Positions 1-8,162 of a stretch of 64,000 bases of DNA are shown piece by piece (position 1 is the stretch's first letter; each line of letters opens with the position of its first letter). Source of the DNA: Planctomycetia bacterium (GTDB lineage Bacteria > Planctomycetota > Phycisphaerae > UBA1845 > Fen-1342); contig CP054190.1 of NCBI GenBank assembly GCA_015709575.1, positions 868,001 through 932,000 on the forward strand, given 5' to 3'. Below the pieces are notes generated by a model, which made no database searches, was not told the origin of the DNA, and saw only the letters and a list, made by a program, of their open reading frames with translations. A program made the position numbers and the translations under genes.

Positions 1-1
1 C

Positions 2-709
2 GGACCACGAGCACCGACGAGCGTCGATTTCGTGGCGATGTTCGACGAAGCGCCGCTGGAGACAGAGCCGCGGGTCGCACTGTTTCGGTTTCGGATCGGC
101 GGAGCCACGAGTGCGCGTGCGGATCATCCCGCGGAACGCGCGGCGGCGGCGAGTTCTGATAAGGGCGCGACGGCCGATTGTTCTGATGATCGCGCAGCGG
201 CGGGGAATGCCGAAGGGAGCGTGCCGGGCGGCGGTCCCGAATGTGCCGGTGCTGCGCTGCCGCACTACGTCGCCGTCGGCGGAGAATCCCCGAACTACTT
301 CCCCGCCTACGGTCTCGACGCGGAGGATGCATTCAGTCTGTACATCGGCACGGTGTTCATGCTGGAACTTGGGGTGACGCGCGCGGATCCGGCGTCCGAG
401 CCGCCGGGCGGGGCGGAGTCTGTGGTGGGCTTCGCGGCTCGTCAGGCGCCGGGTCTGAGCGTGGAGCAGGTGCGGCTGGATGCGCTCTTTCGCACCGAGG
501 ACGTGTACTTCGGTGTCTACCGCGCGACCGTGGGCGGACGAGTGACGAGTTGTGTCGGCGCTCTGCCGTTTGACGTAGGCAATCAGGCCGCGACGCCGGG
601 ATTTTATGAGCGGGTGGACCTGCCCGCGCCCGTGCTGCTGCGGCTGCATCTGGGGAGGCTCATCCGGCAGGAGGCCCGCTCCGAGCGCGGTGCGGCTGAA
701 GGGGCATGA
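2..709 (+). CDS. hypothetical protein, 5' end outside window
   Basis: The reading frame is open from the left edge of the window, so the gene probably starts upstream. The first internal start candidates are GTG at 32 and ATG at 38, and neither has a convincing ribosome binding site. The visible part is about 235 residues. Residues near the start are low in complexity (Ala, Gly and Asp rich), while the second half looks globular (PNYFPAYGLDAEDAF, then LSVEQVRLDALFRTEDVYFGVY). No signal peptide, membrane segment or catalytic motif is visible in the part seen. I do not recognise the family. Codon use matches the neighbouring genes, with strong GC in third positions, which supports a real gene. 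The next gene lies on the same strand after a 483-base gap. Confidence 0.6.
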   Translation, partial: GPRAPTSVDFVAMFDEAPLETEPRVALFRFRIGGATSARADHPAERAAAASSDKGATADCSDDRAAAGNAEGSVPGGGPECAGAALPHYVAVGGESPNYFPAYGLDAEDAFSLYIGTVFMLELGVTRADPASEPPGGAESVVGFAARQAPGLSVEQVRLDALFRTEDVYFGVYRATVGGRVTSCVGALPFDVGNQAATPGFYERVDLPAPVLLRLHLGRLIRQEARSERGAAEGA

Positions 710-1192
710 GAGGCGTAGAGCGGCTTCCGTGGCCGGATACCGTCCAGGTGAAGTGACCTGGCCCAGTTCCGTGACGGAGTGCTGCGGCGCGGGGCCGTGG
801 CGACGACATGCGGGGCGGCGGCGCCGTCGCGTCGGCGAATGCGCGGCCACATGAATGCGGCTTGTTTATGCTCCTGTTGTCCCGAACATTCGGATGCGGT
901 GGGCGAATCATGCGGCTGAACAAAGCGGCGGACGCGGGATGTGTGCCCTGCCACGTCCGCAAGCGCCCATGCTCACGCACCTGATTGACAATTGCCGTAC
1001 CCATCGCGCCGTGAAAATCGAAATTCACCTTGCATCCCGCACATCCGGTGCGATAATTCAGTGGGGAGAGCGCCGGCCGCAAGGGCCATGAAGAAGGGTT
1101 GTTCCGACCGGCGATATCAAGCGCGGCCCCGGTCCGGCGGTTTCAATTGCCGCGGCTTTCCGACCCGGCGGCGCGTTCAGGGAGGATGTGTC
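710..1192. other. intergenic region, 483 bases
   Basis: No convincing gene is seen here. Short open frames exist on both strands, but they have no recognisable protein features. The only regulatory signal I can support is a promoter-like pair at 1030-1057 ahead of the secreted protein that starts at 1193. No RNA gene was recognised. Confidence 0.5.
1030..1057 (+). promoter_or_regulatory. possible sigma-70-type promoter
   Basis: TTGCAT at 1030-1035 and GATAAT at 1052-1057 are separated by 16 bases. It would give a leader of about 130 bases before the start at 1193. This is a motif match only; in such GC-rich DNA an AT-rich -10 box stands out but is not proof. Confidence 0.3.
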
Positions 1193-1963
1193 ATGGGGTT
1201 TTGTCGTGCCGTTCCCGTCGTTCTGGTTTTATTCGGGTTGTGGGGGGGCAGCCGCGCGCTAGCGCAGCTTGATCTTGCCCATCCGTGGCCCATGTACGGT
1301 CAGAATGAGCGGGGGAATGGTCGAAGCCCTCATCGTATGAGCCATGTGACCCCGGAACTTCGCTGGTGGGCGCCGCTTGGCAATGTGGCTCCCCACGCCG
1401 GCGGCGCCAATCTGAAGCAGTCGTCGCGCTCAGGGCCTGCGATCGACCTGGACGGCTCCGTTGTCGTCGCGAACGAGGGCTATGTGTTCGTCGTTCGGCC
1501 GCCGCTGGCGGATTTCACCGGCGACGGTTGCCGAAACAACTTCGATGTGAACGCCTTCGTCCTGGCGCTGATGGATCCGGCATCGTGGCACGCGACAATC
1601 GGAACTCCGGGCGGCGTCAATCTGCTCGGCGTCGGCGACTGCAACAATGACGGCGTCTTCGACAACTTCGACATTGACTGCTTCGTGGATCTCGTGCTCT
1701 GTGGCAACCCCTGCGGATGCCCGCGCGCCTGCTGTCTGCCGGAAGGCGGCTGCGCGGTCATCTCGCCCGGCGAGTGCACCGCCCAGGGTGGCCAGCCGGG
1801 CGGTTCAGGGGACACATGCGTGCAGGGATACTGTGATGAGCTGCTGATGCTGGGAGAAATCGAATCGGAGGCTCAGTTCGTCGTAGACATCGGCGAGGCC
1901 GAAGACGAGTGGACCGCTTTCTGGGAGACCATCACATGGCTTCGCGCGCAGTTTGCCGAGTAG
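1193..1963 (+). CDS. secreted protein with truncated propeller blade and internal dockerin-like pair
   Basis: The protein has 256 residues. The start is ATG 1193, chosen because GGAGG lies about 8 bases upstream and a signal peptide follows (residues 1-24, hydrophobic core ending RALAQ). Residues 25-95 resemble only the first blade of a PQQ-type beta-propeller (PWPMYGQNERGNGRSP, a WPM-G-N-GRSP start). The sequence then runs straight into two dockerin-like calcium-binding repeats (DFTGDGCRNNFDVNAFV and GDCNNDGVFDNFDIDCFV). A Cys-rich stretch follows (RACCLPEGGC...GECTAQGG...CVQGYC), of a kind I recall from planctomycete surface proteins. The propeller is far too short to fold alone, so an internal deletion or domain shuffling is likely. 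It probably acts outside the cytoplasm, and no enzyme activity can be assigned. It overlaps or abuts the next gene. Confidence 0.8.
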   Translation: MGFCRAVPVVLVLFGLWGGSRALAQLDLAHPWPMYGQNERGNGRSPHRMSHVTPELRWWAPLGNVAPHAGGANLKQSSRSGPAIDLDGSVVVANEGYVFVVRPPLADFTGDGCRNNFDVNAFVLALMDPASWHATIGTPGGVNLLGVGDCNNDGVFDNFDIDCFVDLVLCGNPCGCPRACCLPEGGCAVISPGECTAQGGQPGGSGDTCVQGYCDELLMLGEIESEAQFVVDIGEAEDEWTAFWETITWLRAQFAE

Positions 1964-3392
1964 AGAACGCTGTGATCCGCTGGTGCTTCCGCGCGGGCGC
2001 CTGCGCCGTTGTTGCGATGCACACAAGCGCGGTGATCGCCGGCGGCGTGCCGCTGCTCAGAGACGTGATCGACGTGGGCGGCCGGCCCTATCTACGGACG
2101 GTGATCCGCCCGCTGCTGTCTGCTGCGGGAGACGACGATCGCTCCGTCTACGTGCGGGACGGCGTCTGCGCGTATGTCGCATTCGCCGGCCACGCTCCGG
2201 TAATGGACGACGCGCTGCTGCTGCGTCACTTCGGCCCGGACATGCAGCCGCTGCACGATGACGCGCTCGTCGCCGTCGACCCGCCGAACGTGTATTCCGT
2301 GGCGCGAGGGTCTGGCAGTACCTACGTCGTGTGGATGCCGACCGCGGGATACTGGCAGGTAATGCTCTCCGGCATTGATGTAACCGGCTCGCCGATCATC
2401 GATCCCCCGGCGACGGTCGCCGTGATGCCGGAGGGGTATCGATCCGGATTGACGTCGGTTGCCGTGGGCAACTCCGGTGTGTTCGCAGCGTACAGCGTAC
2501 GAACCTTCGATGCACTGGGCCACCAGGACATGCTCGGTCGCATCCTCGCACTCAATGGGAGCCCGCACACACCAGAGTTCGCGATTTCCGCGCTTCCCTG
2601 GCCGATGCACGACAGTGTCCAAGACGCGCGCGTGATCGACTCAGGTCGCCTGGTCGCCATGGGCTCAGGGTACGGGGACGTGGAACACAGAGCGCGCATG
2701 GGTGAAACTCCTTTCTCCCACGGGATCGGTGATTCGCACGGTGGACCTTGATTCGCTCCCGTCGGAGGGCGGCGCAATCCTGCAACGCTCGGGTGGCCTG
2801 TCGGTCGTCTATATGCGCATCACGAGCGGCTACCAGCGCGTCGCGACCATTCTTCGAAAGCTTGACTTCGAGTTGAACACAGTCGGGCCGGATGTTGAGC
2901 TGCCGTTGCAGACCGGGTTCTGGACATCCGCACCGGACGGCCGAATCGCGCTGGCGGGTGTCCCCAACGGTGCTCTCGACATCCGCGTGCGCCTCTTCGA
3001 CGCCGACGGAAACGCGGTGAGCGATTGGATCGACCCGGCCGGCCCGGCGCTCGCTCCGCCGCGGAAATCGCAGTGGGGATTGACGACGCAGGGCGTTGCC
3101 TACGACGCGGATGGCACCGTGTGGGTGGCGTTTGAGAGTACGGAGGGCGGGATCCGCAGCTACCTCTCTCAGCTTCGGCCGCTGCCCCGGCGATCTCGAC
3201 GGCGACGGCCGCCTCACCAATTTCGACATCGACCCCTTTGTCCTCGCGCTCACCAACCGCGAAGCGTACCAGGCCGCCTTCCCGCACATCCCGCCGGAGG
3301 CCATCGACATCCTGGGCGACATGAACGGCGACGGCGTCCTGACCAACTTCGACATCGACCCATTCGTCGACGCACTCGTCATCGGGCCGTAA
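1936..3392 (+). pseudogene. frameshifted secreted protein with C-terminal dockerin-like pair
   Basis: One protein is spread over three frames. Frame 1 runs from about 1936 (or GTG 1972, which would place a signal peptide first) to the GGGG run at 2674-2677. Removing one G there joins it to frame 2 and gives a smooth GSGYGTWNTERAWVKLLSP. Frame 2 continues to the CCCC run at 3185-3188. Removing one C there gives LRPLPGDLDGDGRLTNFD and enters frame 3, which ends with two dockerin-like repeats (DLDGDGRLTNFDIDPFV and DMNGDGVLTNFDIDPFV) and a stop at 3390-3392. The repaired product would be about 485 residues, secreted, with a beta-rich body of unknown function. Both lesions are +1 insertions in four-base homopolymers. 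They may be sequencing or assembly errors rather than real inactivation. It lies directly after another dockerin-tagged gene. Confidence 0.7.
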
Positions 3393-3481
3393 GCGTATGA
3401 CGGCCGCTTTAAGCAAGTAGCGCGTGCCGTGCCCGCCAATCCTGCTCGCTCGGGCATCCGCGCTCGCCCGAGGTACGCGCT

Positions 3482-3515
3482 TGCCCATTGCCGAGATACA
3501 GTGGGCACGGCCCAC
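3482..3515. terminator. overlapping hairpins between convergent genes
   Basis: GTGGGC at 3501-3506 and GCCCAC at 3510-3515 form a tight hairpin with a 3-base loop. TGCCCATTG at 3482-3490 can instead pair with CAGTGGGCA at 3499-3507. The site sits between two converging genes, just before the stop codon of the minus-strand protease gene. There is no clear T-tract. It may be a bidirectional terminator or a copy of a short intergenic palindrome family. Confidence 0.4.
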
Positions 3516-3516
3516 C

Positions 3517-4971
3517 CTACGGCTTGCGAGCGCTCTCCGGTTTCTCGGCCCAATCTACCCACAGCTTCGCGCGCGGAAAGTCCACGGTGAAGCTCTTCAT
3601 GTCGCGGAAGACCGGCATGCCGATCAGCGCGTCAATGTGCATTCCCAGCATCGGCGATAGCGTGTGGTCCAGCACGTCCAGACCAAGCCCGCTGAAGTTC
3701 TCATACTTCCGACCGCCGATCTCAATGTCCACGCCTTTGGCGAACGAGAGTGTCGGCTGGTTGCCCGTGCCGACGCCCGCCATCGGCGCGGCCATGGACG
3801 CGAACTCCTTCCCTGGAAACACGGCCGCCAGCGTCGCCGGGGAGATGGCCGCCACATCCGCACCGCTGTCCAGCAGCGCCGTGGCCGGCCGGCCGGACAG
3901 GCGAATCGGCACGATCATCTTGGCGTCGCCGATCAGCCTCAGCTCCATGGCGTCACCGACGCCCGGGTCCGCCGATGAGGGCGTCACGTGCAAGCGCAGC
4001 GCCACCAGGTCGGCCTTCATCCGCGCGTCGGCGAAAATGCCCGTACCAATGATCCCGTCGCATGAGCCGGCCGCGGCCTTGCGCACTTCGAAAACGCGGG
4101 ACATCACGCGCGACAGGCGGATGCTGCCGATCTGAAACTCGTCGATCAGCGCCTGGCCCGCGCTGTCCTTCCCGCTCACGCCGCGCACGCTGCCGGTGAC
4201 GATCGTCTTGAGGCCGATGTCCTCGGCCACCTCGCTGTCGATCGAGACCATGATGCTGCCGCCGGTGTCGAGGATGAAACGGAACGGGCCGTGGCCGTTG
4301 ATCGTGGCTTCCACCATCGGCAGGTTGACCAGCCGGGCGACCTCGATCGGAGCGGTTCCCGGGGTGTCGAGGCGGTTCACCGGGGCGGGGCCGATGCTCT
4401 CGAAATAGGCGGCCAAGCCCTCGAGGTACTCCGGAATATGGATTTCGGGATAGCCGTTCTTCGGATTGGCCATCGTCTCCACTTTGCGGATCAGACGCGG
4501 CAGTCCATCGAGCCGGTTTCGCATGAACCGAGCGCCGACTACCGTCATCAGGTCCGAGGCGCTGACGTTTTCGAGTGCCTCGAGGCGATCCGCCAGGCGA
4601 AGCCCGTCCTGCGTGCGCCCGCGCGCCAGGGCGGCAGTTATTGCGGATGAGAGCATTGGGGCATCTGCACCGGCCAGGTCGGTGGCGTCGATGAGCTGTT
4701 CGGCTTCACCAAACTTTCCGGCCCGCCACAGCGCCCGGGCGGCCTTGCCACGAAGCGGTGACTCACCCGATTGGACCGCCGCGGCAGCCAGCTCGGCGGC
4801 GGCCTGCCACGCGTCTGCGCGCCACGCGGCGTCCATCGCTTTTTTGCGTTGTTCGACGGATGCGTTATCGGCTCGACCGGCCTCGATGATCGGGACCGCT
4901 TTCGAGACCCAAGGGTTCTCAACGTCGGTGCCGAGGAGCAGGAGCAAGATCAGGAGGTGGGTCGGCAGCAT
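3517..4971 (-). CDS. secreted protein with two retropepsin-like aspartic protease domains
   Basis: The protein has 484 residues from ATG 4971, chosen because a hydrophobic leader (THLLILLLLLG) follows at once. ATG 5034 would add 21 residues, including a positively charged n-region, and is a fair alternative. Residues about 30-190 are Ala-rich, helical and TPR-like. Two aspartic-protease halves follow. The first has ILDTGGS with Asp about 235 and a matching IIGTGIF about 307-313. The second has LLDSGAD with Asp about 368 and ALIGMPVF near the C-terminus. Retropepsins normally work as dimers of one-motif chains, so two motifs in one chain could give a self-contained pepsin-like active site. Substrates are unknown, and the site of action is probably periplasmic. 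It is divergent from the ECF sigma gene at 5155. Confidence 0.85.
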   Translation of the reverse strand: MLPTHLLILLLLLGTDVENPWVSKAVPIIEAGRADNASVEQRKKAMDAAWRADAWQAAAELAAAAVQSGESPLRGKAARALWRAGKFGEAEQLIDATDLAGADAPMLSSAITAALARGRTQDGLRLADRLEALENVSASDLMTVVGARFMRNRLDGLPRLIRKVETMANPKNGYPEIHIPEYLEGLAAYFESIGPAPVNRLDTPGTAPIEVARLVNLPMVEATINGHGPFRFILDTGGSIMVSIDSEVAEDIGLKTIVTGSVRGVSGKDSAGQALIDEFQIGSIRLSRVMSRVFEVRKAAAGSCDGIIGTGIFADARMKADLVALRLHVTPSSADPGVGDAMELRLIGDAKMIVPIRLSGRPATALLDSGADVAAISPATLAAVFPGKEFASMAAPMAGVGTGNQPTLSFAKGVDIEIGGRKYENFSGLGLDVLDHTLSPMLGMHIDALIGMPVFRDMKSFTVDFPRAKLWVDWAEKPESARKP

Positions 4972-5154
4972 GTCGCGAATTCCCGAGAGTTTCGATAAAG
5001 TCCGAATTCCTGATGCGGGATCAGCCTGTGCCATTCTATCGACCCCCGTTGGCGGCGGGCGGCGGCCGACGGGAATTGACATTCGGGGAATGAACCGGGA
5101 CCGCAGCCGGTTTCACCTGATGAACGGGCGTCTGCGGGGCGCCCGGGAGCGGCA

Positions 5155-5700
5155 ATGCCGGAAGGCGACAAGTCCTTTGAGTCGCTGGCGTTGCCCCACC
5201 TGGAGGCGCTGTTCCGTGTGGCGCGGCGACTGACGCGCAGCGATCACGAGGCGGAGGATCTGGTTCAGGATACGATCCTTCGGGCGTATAAGGCCTTTCG
5301 CACATTTGAGATGCGCGAATTCGGCATTCGCCCGTGGCTGCTTCGAATCCTGAACAACGTGTTTCTGACCTGGCTGGCGCGCGAGAAAAAATCCCCGCGG
5401 CTGGGCGTGTCGGAGACGATGGAGTCGGCGCTGGTCAGTCCGACGGTGATCCCGGTTGATCTGGACCTGGACCACCTGGACGAAGAGGTCAAAAACGCGA
5501 TTGACGAACTCGCCCCAGAGTTCCGGATGGTGGTCGTGCTGTGGGCGACGGGCGAGTTCAGCTATCAGGAAATTGCGGGCATCCTTTCCGTTCCGATCGG
5601 GACGGTGATGAGCCGCCTGCACCGCGGGCGAAACCAGCTCGCCGGCGCTCTGGAAGAATACTCCCGGCGGAATCGCATCGCCGGACGGACGGAAGAATGA
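5155..5700 (+). CDS. ECF-type RNA polymerase sigma factor
   Basis: The protein has 181 residues and the usual two-domain ECF layout. Region 2 lies at about 15-85 (HLEALFRVARRLTRSDHEAEDLVQDT, which binds core polymerase and the -10 element). Region 4 lies at about 120-170 (YQEIAGILSVPIGTVMSRLHRGR, the helix-turn-helix for the -35 element). GGGAG lies about 8 bases before ATG 5155. The stop overlaps the start of the next gene (ATGA at 5697-5700), which encodes a zinc-finger membrane protein. That arrangement is the classic sigma/anti-sigma pair, so activity is probably held down by its partner until an envelope signal arrives. The target genes cannot be told from the sequence. Confidence 0.93.
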   Translation: MPEGDKSFESLALPHLEALFRVARRLTRSDHEAEDLVQDTILRAYKAFRTFEMREFGIRPWLLRILNNVFLTWLAREKKSPRLGVSETMESALVSPTVIPVDLDLDHLDEEVKNAIDELAPEFRMVVVLWATGEFSYQEIAGILSVPIGTVMSRLHRGRNQLAGALEEYSRRNRIAGRTEE

Positions 5701-6539
5701 CCTGTCGTGACGCACAGTTGCATCTCCCGCTGGTCGCGGACCGCGAACCGGTCTCGGCGATCGCGCCGGACGTGTTGGCACACGTCGCCGAGTGCGGGAC
5801 CTGCCTGGCGCAGGTGCGTTCGCTGGAGCGGCTGCGCGCATCGGCCAGGCGCGCCATCAGCGTCGCGGCCCCCGCCCACTTGTCGGGACGGGTGCGATCG
5901 GCGCTGGCGTCGCAACGTCGCTCTGCGCCGCACACGCTGCGATGGGTGGTGCGCGTCGGCGCGGTGGCAGCGGCGGTGATGCTGGCGCTGCTGGGTGGCT
6001 CGTCGCTGCTGCAGCCGGAGGTACGCGAGCTGGTTCCGCTGCGCGCGGCGCAGCTTGTGTCAGTGCACGATCTGTGCGCCGTCTCCAATCCGCATGATCC
6101 GCGTCGCGTCGGTCGGGGGGATCCGTCGCTGGTGACGCGCAAGCTGCATCGCGATTACGGGTTCGTGGCATGCGTTCCGAATCTCTCGCGCGATGGTTTT
6201 CGCCTGGACGGGCTGTGCACCTGTGTGCAGGCCGGCGACGCTCGCACCTTCCACGCCCACTACCGCCCTGAATTGCTGGGCACTCCGATCGTGTCCGTAT
6301 TTTCCATCCAGGGATCCGCGAAATTCACGGACGCGCCGCTGCGGCGCGGCAGTCACTTCGGGCCGCGCGTGTACCGCTACGCCTCTATCGCCGGAGCATC
6401 CTTCGCCTCATGGACGGAGGATTCCGGAACGTACGCAGTGGTCGCCCGCATTCCGATGGACGATCTCATCCGCCTGGCCGACGGCATCACCGTCGGCGAC
6501 GCGCGCTCGCCTGAGTCAGCCGGCAGCATCGCCCGCTGA
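5697..6539 (+). CDS. membrane anti-sigma factor with Cys-bearing outer domain
   Basis: The protein has 280 residues and overlaps the sigma gene by four bases, so translation is likely coupled. The N-terminus carries a zinc-binding anti-sigma motif, H29-x3-C33-x2-C36, with another Cys at position 3. A single membrane helix follows at about 84-105. The outer domain of about 175 residues contains Cys 127, 159, 174 and 176 (the last two as CTC). By family knowledge, the cytoplasmic finger sequesters the sigma factor and the outer part senses the signal. The four outer cysteines suggest thiol redox or metal sensing, but that is inference. No protease site can be pointed to. Confidence 0.85.
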   Translation: MTCRDAQLHLPLVADREPVSAIAPDVLAHVAECGTCLAQVRSLERLRASARRAISVAAPAHLSGRVRSALASQRRSAPHTLRWVVRVGAVAAAVMLALLGGSSLLQPEVRELVPLRAAQLVSVHDLCAVSNPHDPRRVGRGDPSLVTRKLHRDYGFVACVPNLSRDGFRLDGLCTCVQAGDARTFHAHYRPELLGTPIVSVFSIQGSAKFTDAPLRRGSHFGPRVYRYASIAGASFASWTEDSGTYAVVARIPMDDLIRLADGITVGDARSPESAGSIAR

Positions 6540-6863
6540 ATTACCGTTTTGAATTAGAATCGGGTCGATCTCTGCGGCGGCCTCTGCGCGCCCGCGGGGT
6601 GACGTGAGCGCGGCGCGCCGCATTGGCGTGGCTGTCCCTCATCACCGAGCCTGTGCGGTCAAGCGGCGAGCGGATCCCGCTCGCTCGCTGCGGAGGATCG
6701 GTGGAAGCGTGACGAGGTGCAATCGCGCGCATTTGTGATTGAGGAATTTCCGGGCCGACGGTCTAATGCAGACGTTCGTCGCGGGTGACCCGGCTTCGCC
6801 GGCCAGCGCGACCGCGACGAATCACGTGTGCAGCTGCGCGGACACGATCCGGAACGGCGAGTC
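6540..6863. other. intergenic region, 324 bases
   Basis: There is no gene here. A good promoter-like pair lies at 6739-6767 ahead of the gene at 6864. The rest shows no repeat, RNA gene or clear terminator. Confidence 0.5.
6739..6767 (+). promoter_or_regulatory. probable sigma-70-type promoter
   Basis: TTGAGG at 6739-6744 and TCTAAT at 6762-6767 are separated by the ideal 17 bases. Transcription would start near 6774, about 90 bases before the PGDH-like gene. The -10 box sits in an otherwise GC-rich stretch. Confidence 0.42.
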
Positions 6864-8063
6864 ATGAAGATTCTGGTAGCGTGTGAGCTTTCCGAGGATG
6901 CGCTTCGCCAGTTGCGCCCGCTCGGCTCCGACCTCGCCTATGCGCCCCGGCTGACAGCCGAGGAGTTGCCCGCGAGCCTGGCCGGTGTGGGCGTGCTGGT
7001 CGTGGACGCGCTGCGCGTCCGCCCATCGGACATCGCGGGCGCCTCGGCCCTTCAGCTCATTGTTCGAGCCGGACCGGGGCCGGCCAACGTCGCCGTGGAG
7101 GAGGCTTCGACGCAGGGGGTGGTGGTCTCGCATTGCCCGAACAACGACGCCGCGGCGATTGCGGAACTGGCGTTCGGGTTGATGCTGGCGCTGGACCGGC
7201 AGATCGTGGAGAGCACTGACTGCCTGAACAAGGGGCGCTGGGCGCGCGGTGAATTTCTGCACGCGCGCGGGTTGGCCGGCCGAACGCTCGGGCTGGTGGG
7301 CTATGACCGCTCCGCCGAGGCGATCGCCCGGCGGGCGCGCGCGTTTGAGATGCAGGTGGTGGCGTGGACGCCGCAGCTTGCCCCGGATCGCGACGTGGAC
7401 CGCGAGGTGGAGTTCTGCGATTGGCCACGCGAGGTGGCCCGGCGGTCGGATGTTGTGGTGGTGCTGGGGGCGCCCGAGACCGAGCAGCACGTGCTCATTG
7501 ACGACGAGTTTCTCGAGGCGCTGGCGGAGGGGGCCAGCCTGATCCACCTGGCGCAAATCGGCGTGATCGATGAGGCCGCGGTGGCGCGGGCCGTTCAGTC
7601 GCGCGGACTGCGCGTCGCGCTCGACGTCCATAGCGCCGCCCCGACGGCCGACAGCGGAAAGTTCAAGTCCCGCCTGATGCCCGCCGCGGCGGTGATCGGC
7701 ACGCAGCACGTCGGTCCGCACACGCAACAGGCGCGTGACGCCATTGCAGCGGAGATCGTCCGTATTGTCCGCACATTCCTGATGAGCGGCGACATCGTGA
7801 ACGGGCTGAACATCGCTGAGCGCAGCCCGGCCATGTGGCAACTGGTGTGCCGGGTGCGCGACCAGGTCGGCGTGATGGCCTCGATCCTGGACGCGATCCG
7901 TGCCGATGACATCAACGCGCAGGAGATTTCGTCGCGCGTGTTTCTCGGCGCCAAGGCGGCGCTATGCACCATCGCCCTGGACGAGCGCCCCAGCGCCGCG
8001 GCGCTGGATGCTGTCCGCGCAATTCCGGACGTGCTACACTTGGAGCTTCGCGCGGTGGTCTGA
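6864..8063 (+). CDS. D-3-phosphoglycerate dehydrogenase-like protein with ACT domain, probable pseudoenzyme
   Basis: The protein has 399 residues from ATG 6864. The fold order is that of 2-hydroxyacid dehydrogenases: an outer substrate domain, then a Rossmann domain from about 140, then a return to the outer domain, then a C-terminal ACT domain at about 330-399. Key positions are degraded. The NAD motif GxGxxG reads GYDRSA (147-152). The loop that normally reads ARGG (with the catalytic Arg) reads LAQIGVIDE. The usual DVFxxEP (with the catalytic Glu) reads DVHSAAP. Only the His of the last motif survives (GTQHVGPHT). True PGDH makes 3-phosphohydroxypyruvate for serine synthesis. Here a regulatory or ligand-sensing role through the ACT domain is more likely than catalysis. 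It stands alone behind its own promoter. Confidence 0.85.
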   Translation: MKILVACELSEDALRQLRPLGSDLAYAPRLTAEELPASLAGVGVLVVDALRVRPSDIAGASALQLIVRAGPGPANVAVEEASTQGVVVSHCPNNDAAAIAELAFGLMLALDRQIVESTDCLNKGRWARGEFLHARGLAGRTLGLVGYDRSAEAIARRARAFEMQVVAWTPQLAPDRDVDREVEFCDWPREVARRSDVVVVLGAPETEQHVLIDDEFLEALAEGASLIHLAQIGVIDEAAVARAVQSRGLRVALDVHSAAPTADSGKFKSRLMPAAAVIGTQHVGPHTQQARDAIAAEIVRIVRTFLMSGDIVNGLNIAERSPAMWQLVCRVRDQVGVMASILDAIRADDINAQEISSRVFLGAKAALCTIALDERPSAAALDAVRAIPDVLHLELRAVV

Positions 8064-8082
8064 CCCGCGCCGATCCGCAACC

Positions 8083-8115
8083 CCCGCCGGACTCGTGCGT
8101 ATAAGCGCCGGCGGG
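8083..8115 (+). terminator. hairpin after PGDH-like gene
   Basis: CCCGCCGG at 8083-8090 pairs perfectly with CCGGCGGG at 8108-8115 across a 17-base loop. No T-tract follows, so it could be a factor-dependent terminator, an attenuator or an RNA-end stabiliser. Confidence 0.35.
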
Positions 8116-8162
8116 CGATGGTCCGCTGCTTCTATTCGCCCCATCGGAGCACCCAGAGCACC

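Noticed and set aside
983..1017. TTGACA at 985-990 as a -35 promoter box
   Set aside because: No -10-like sequence occurs at 15-19 bases; the pair at 1030-1057 is better.
2674..3188. Programmed ribosomal frameshifting
   Set aside because: The two sites are simple four-base homopolymers without a slippery heptamer or clear stimulatory structure; extra bases from sequencing or decay are simpler.
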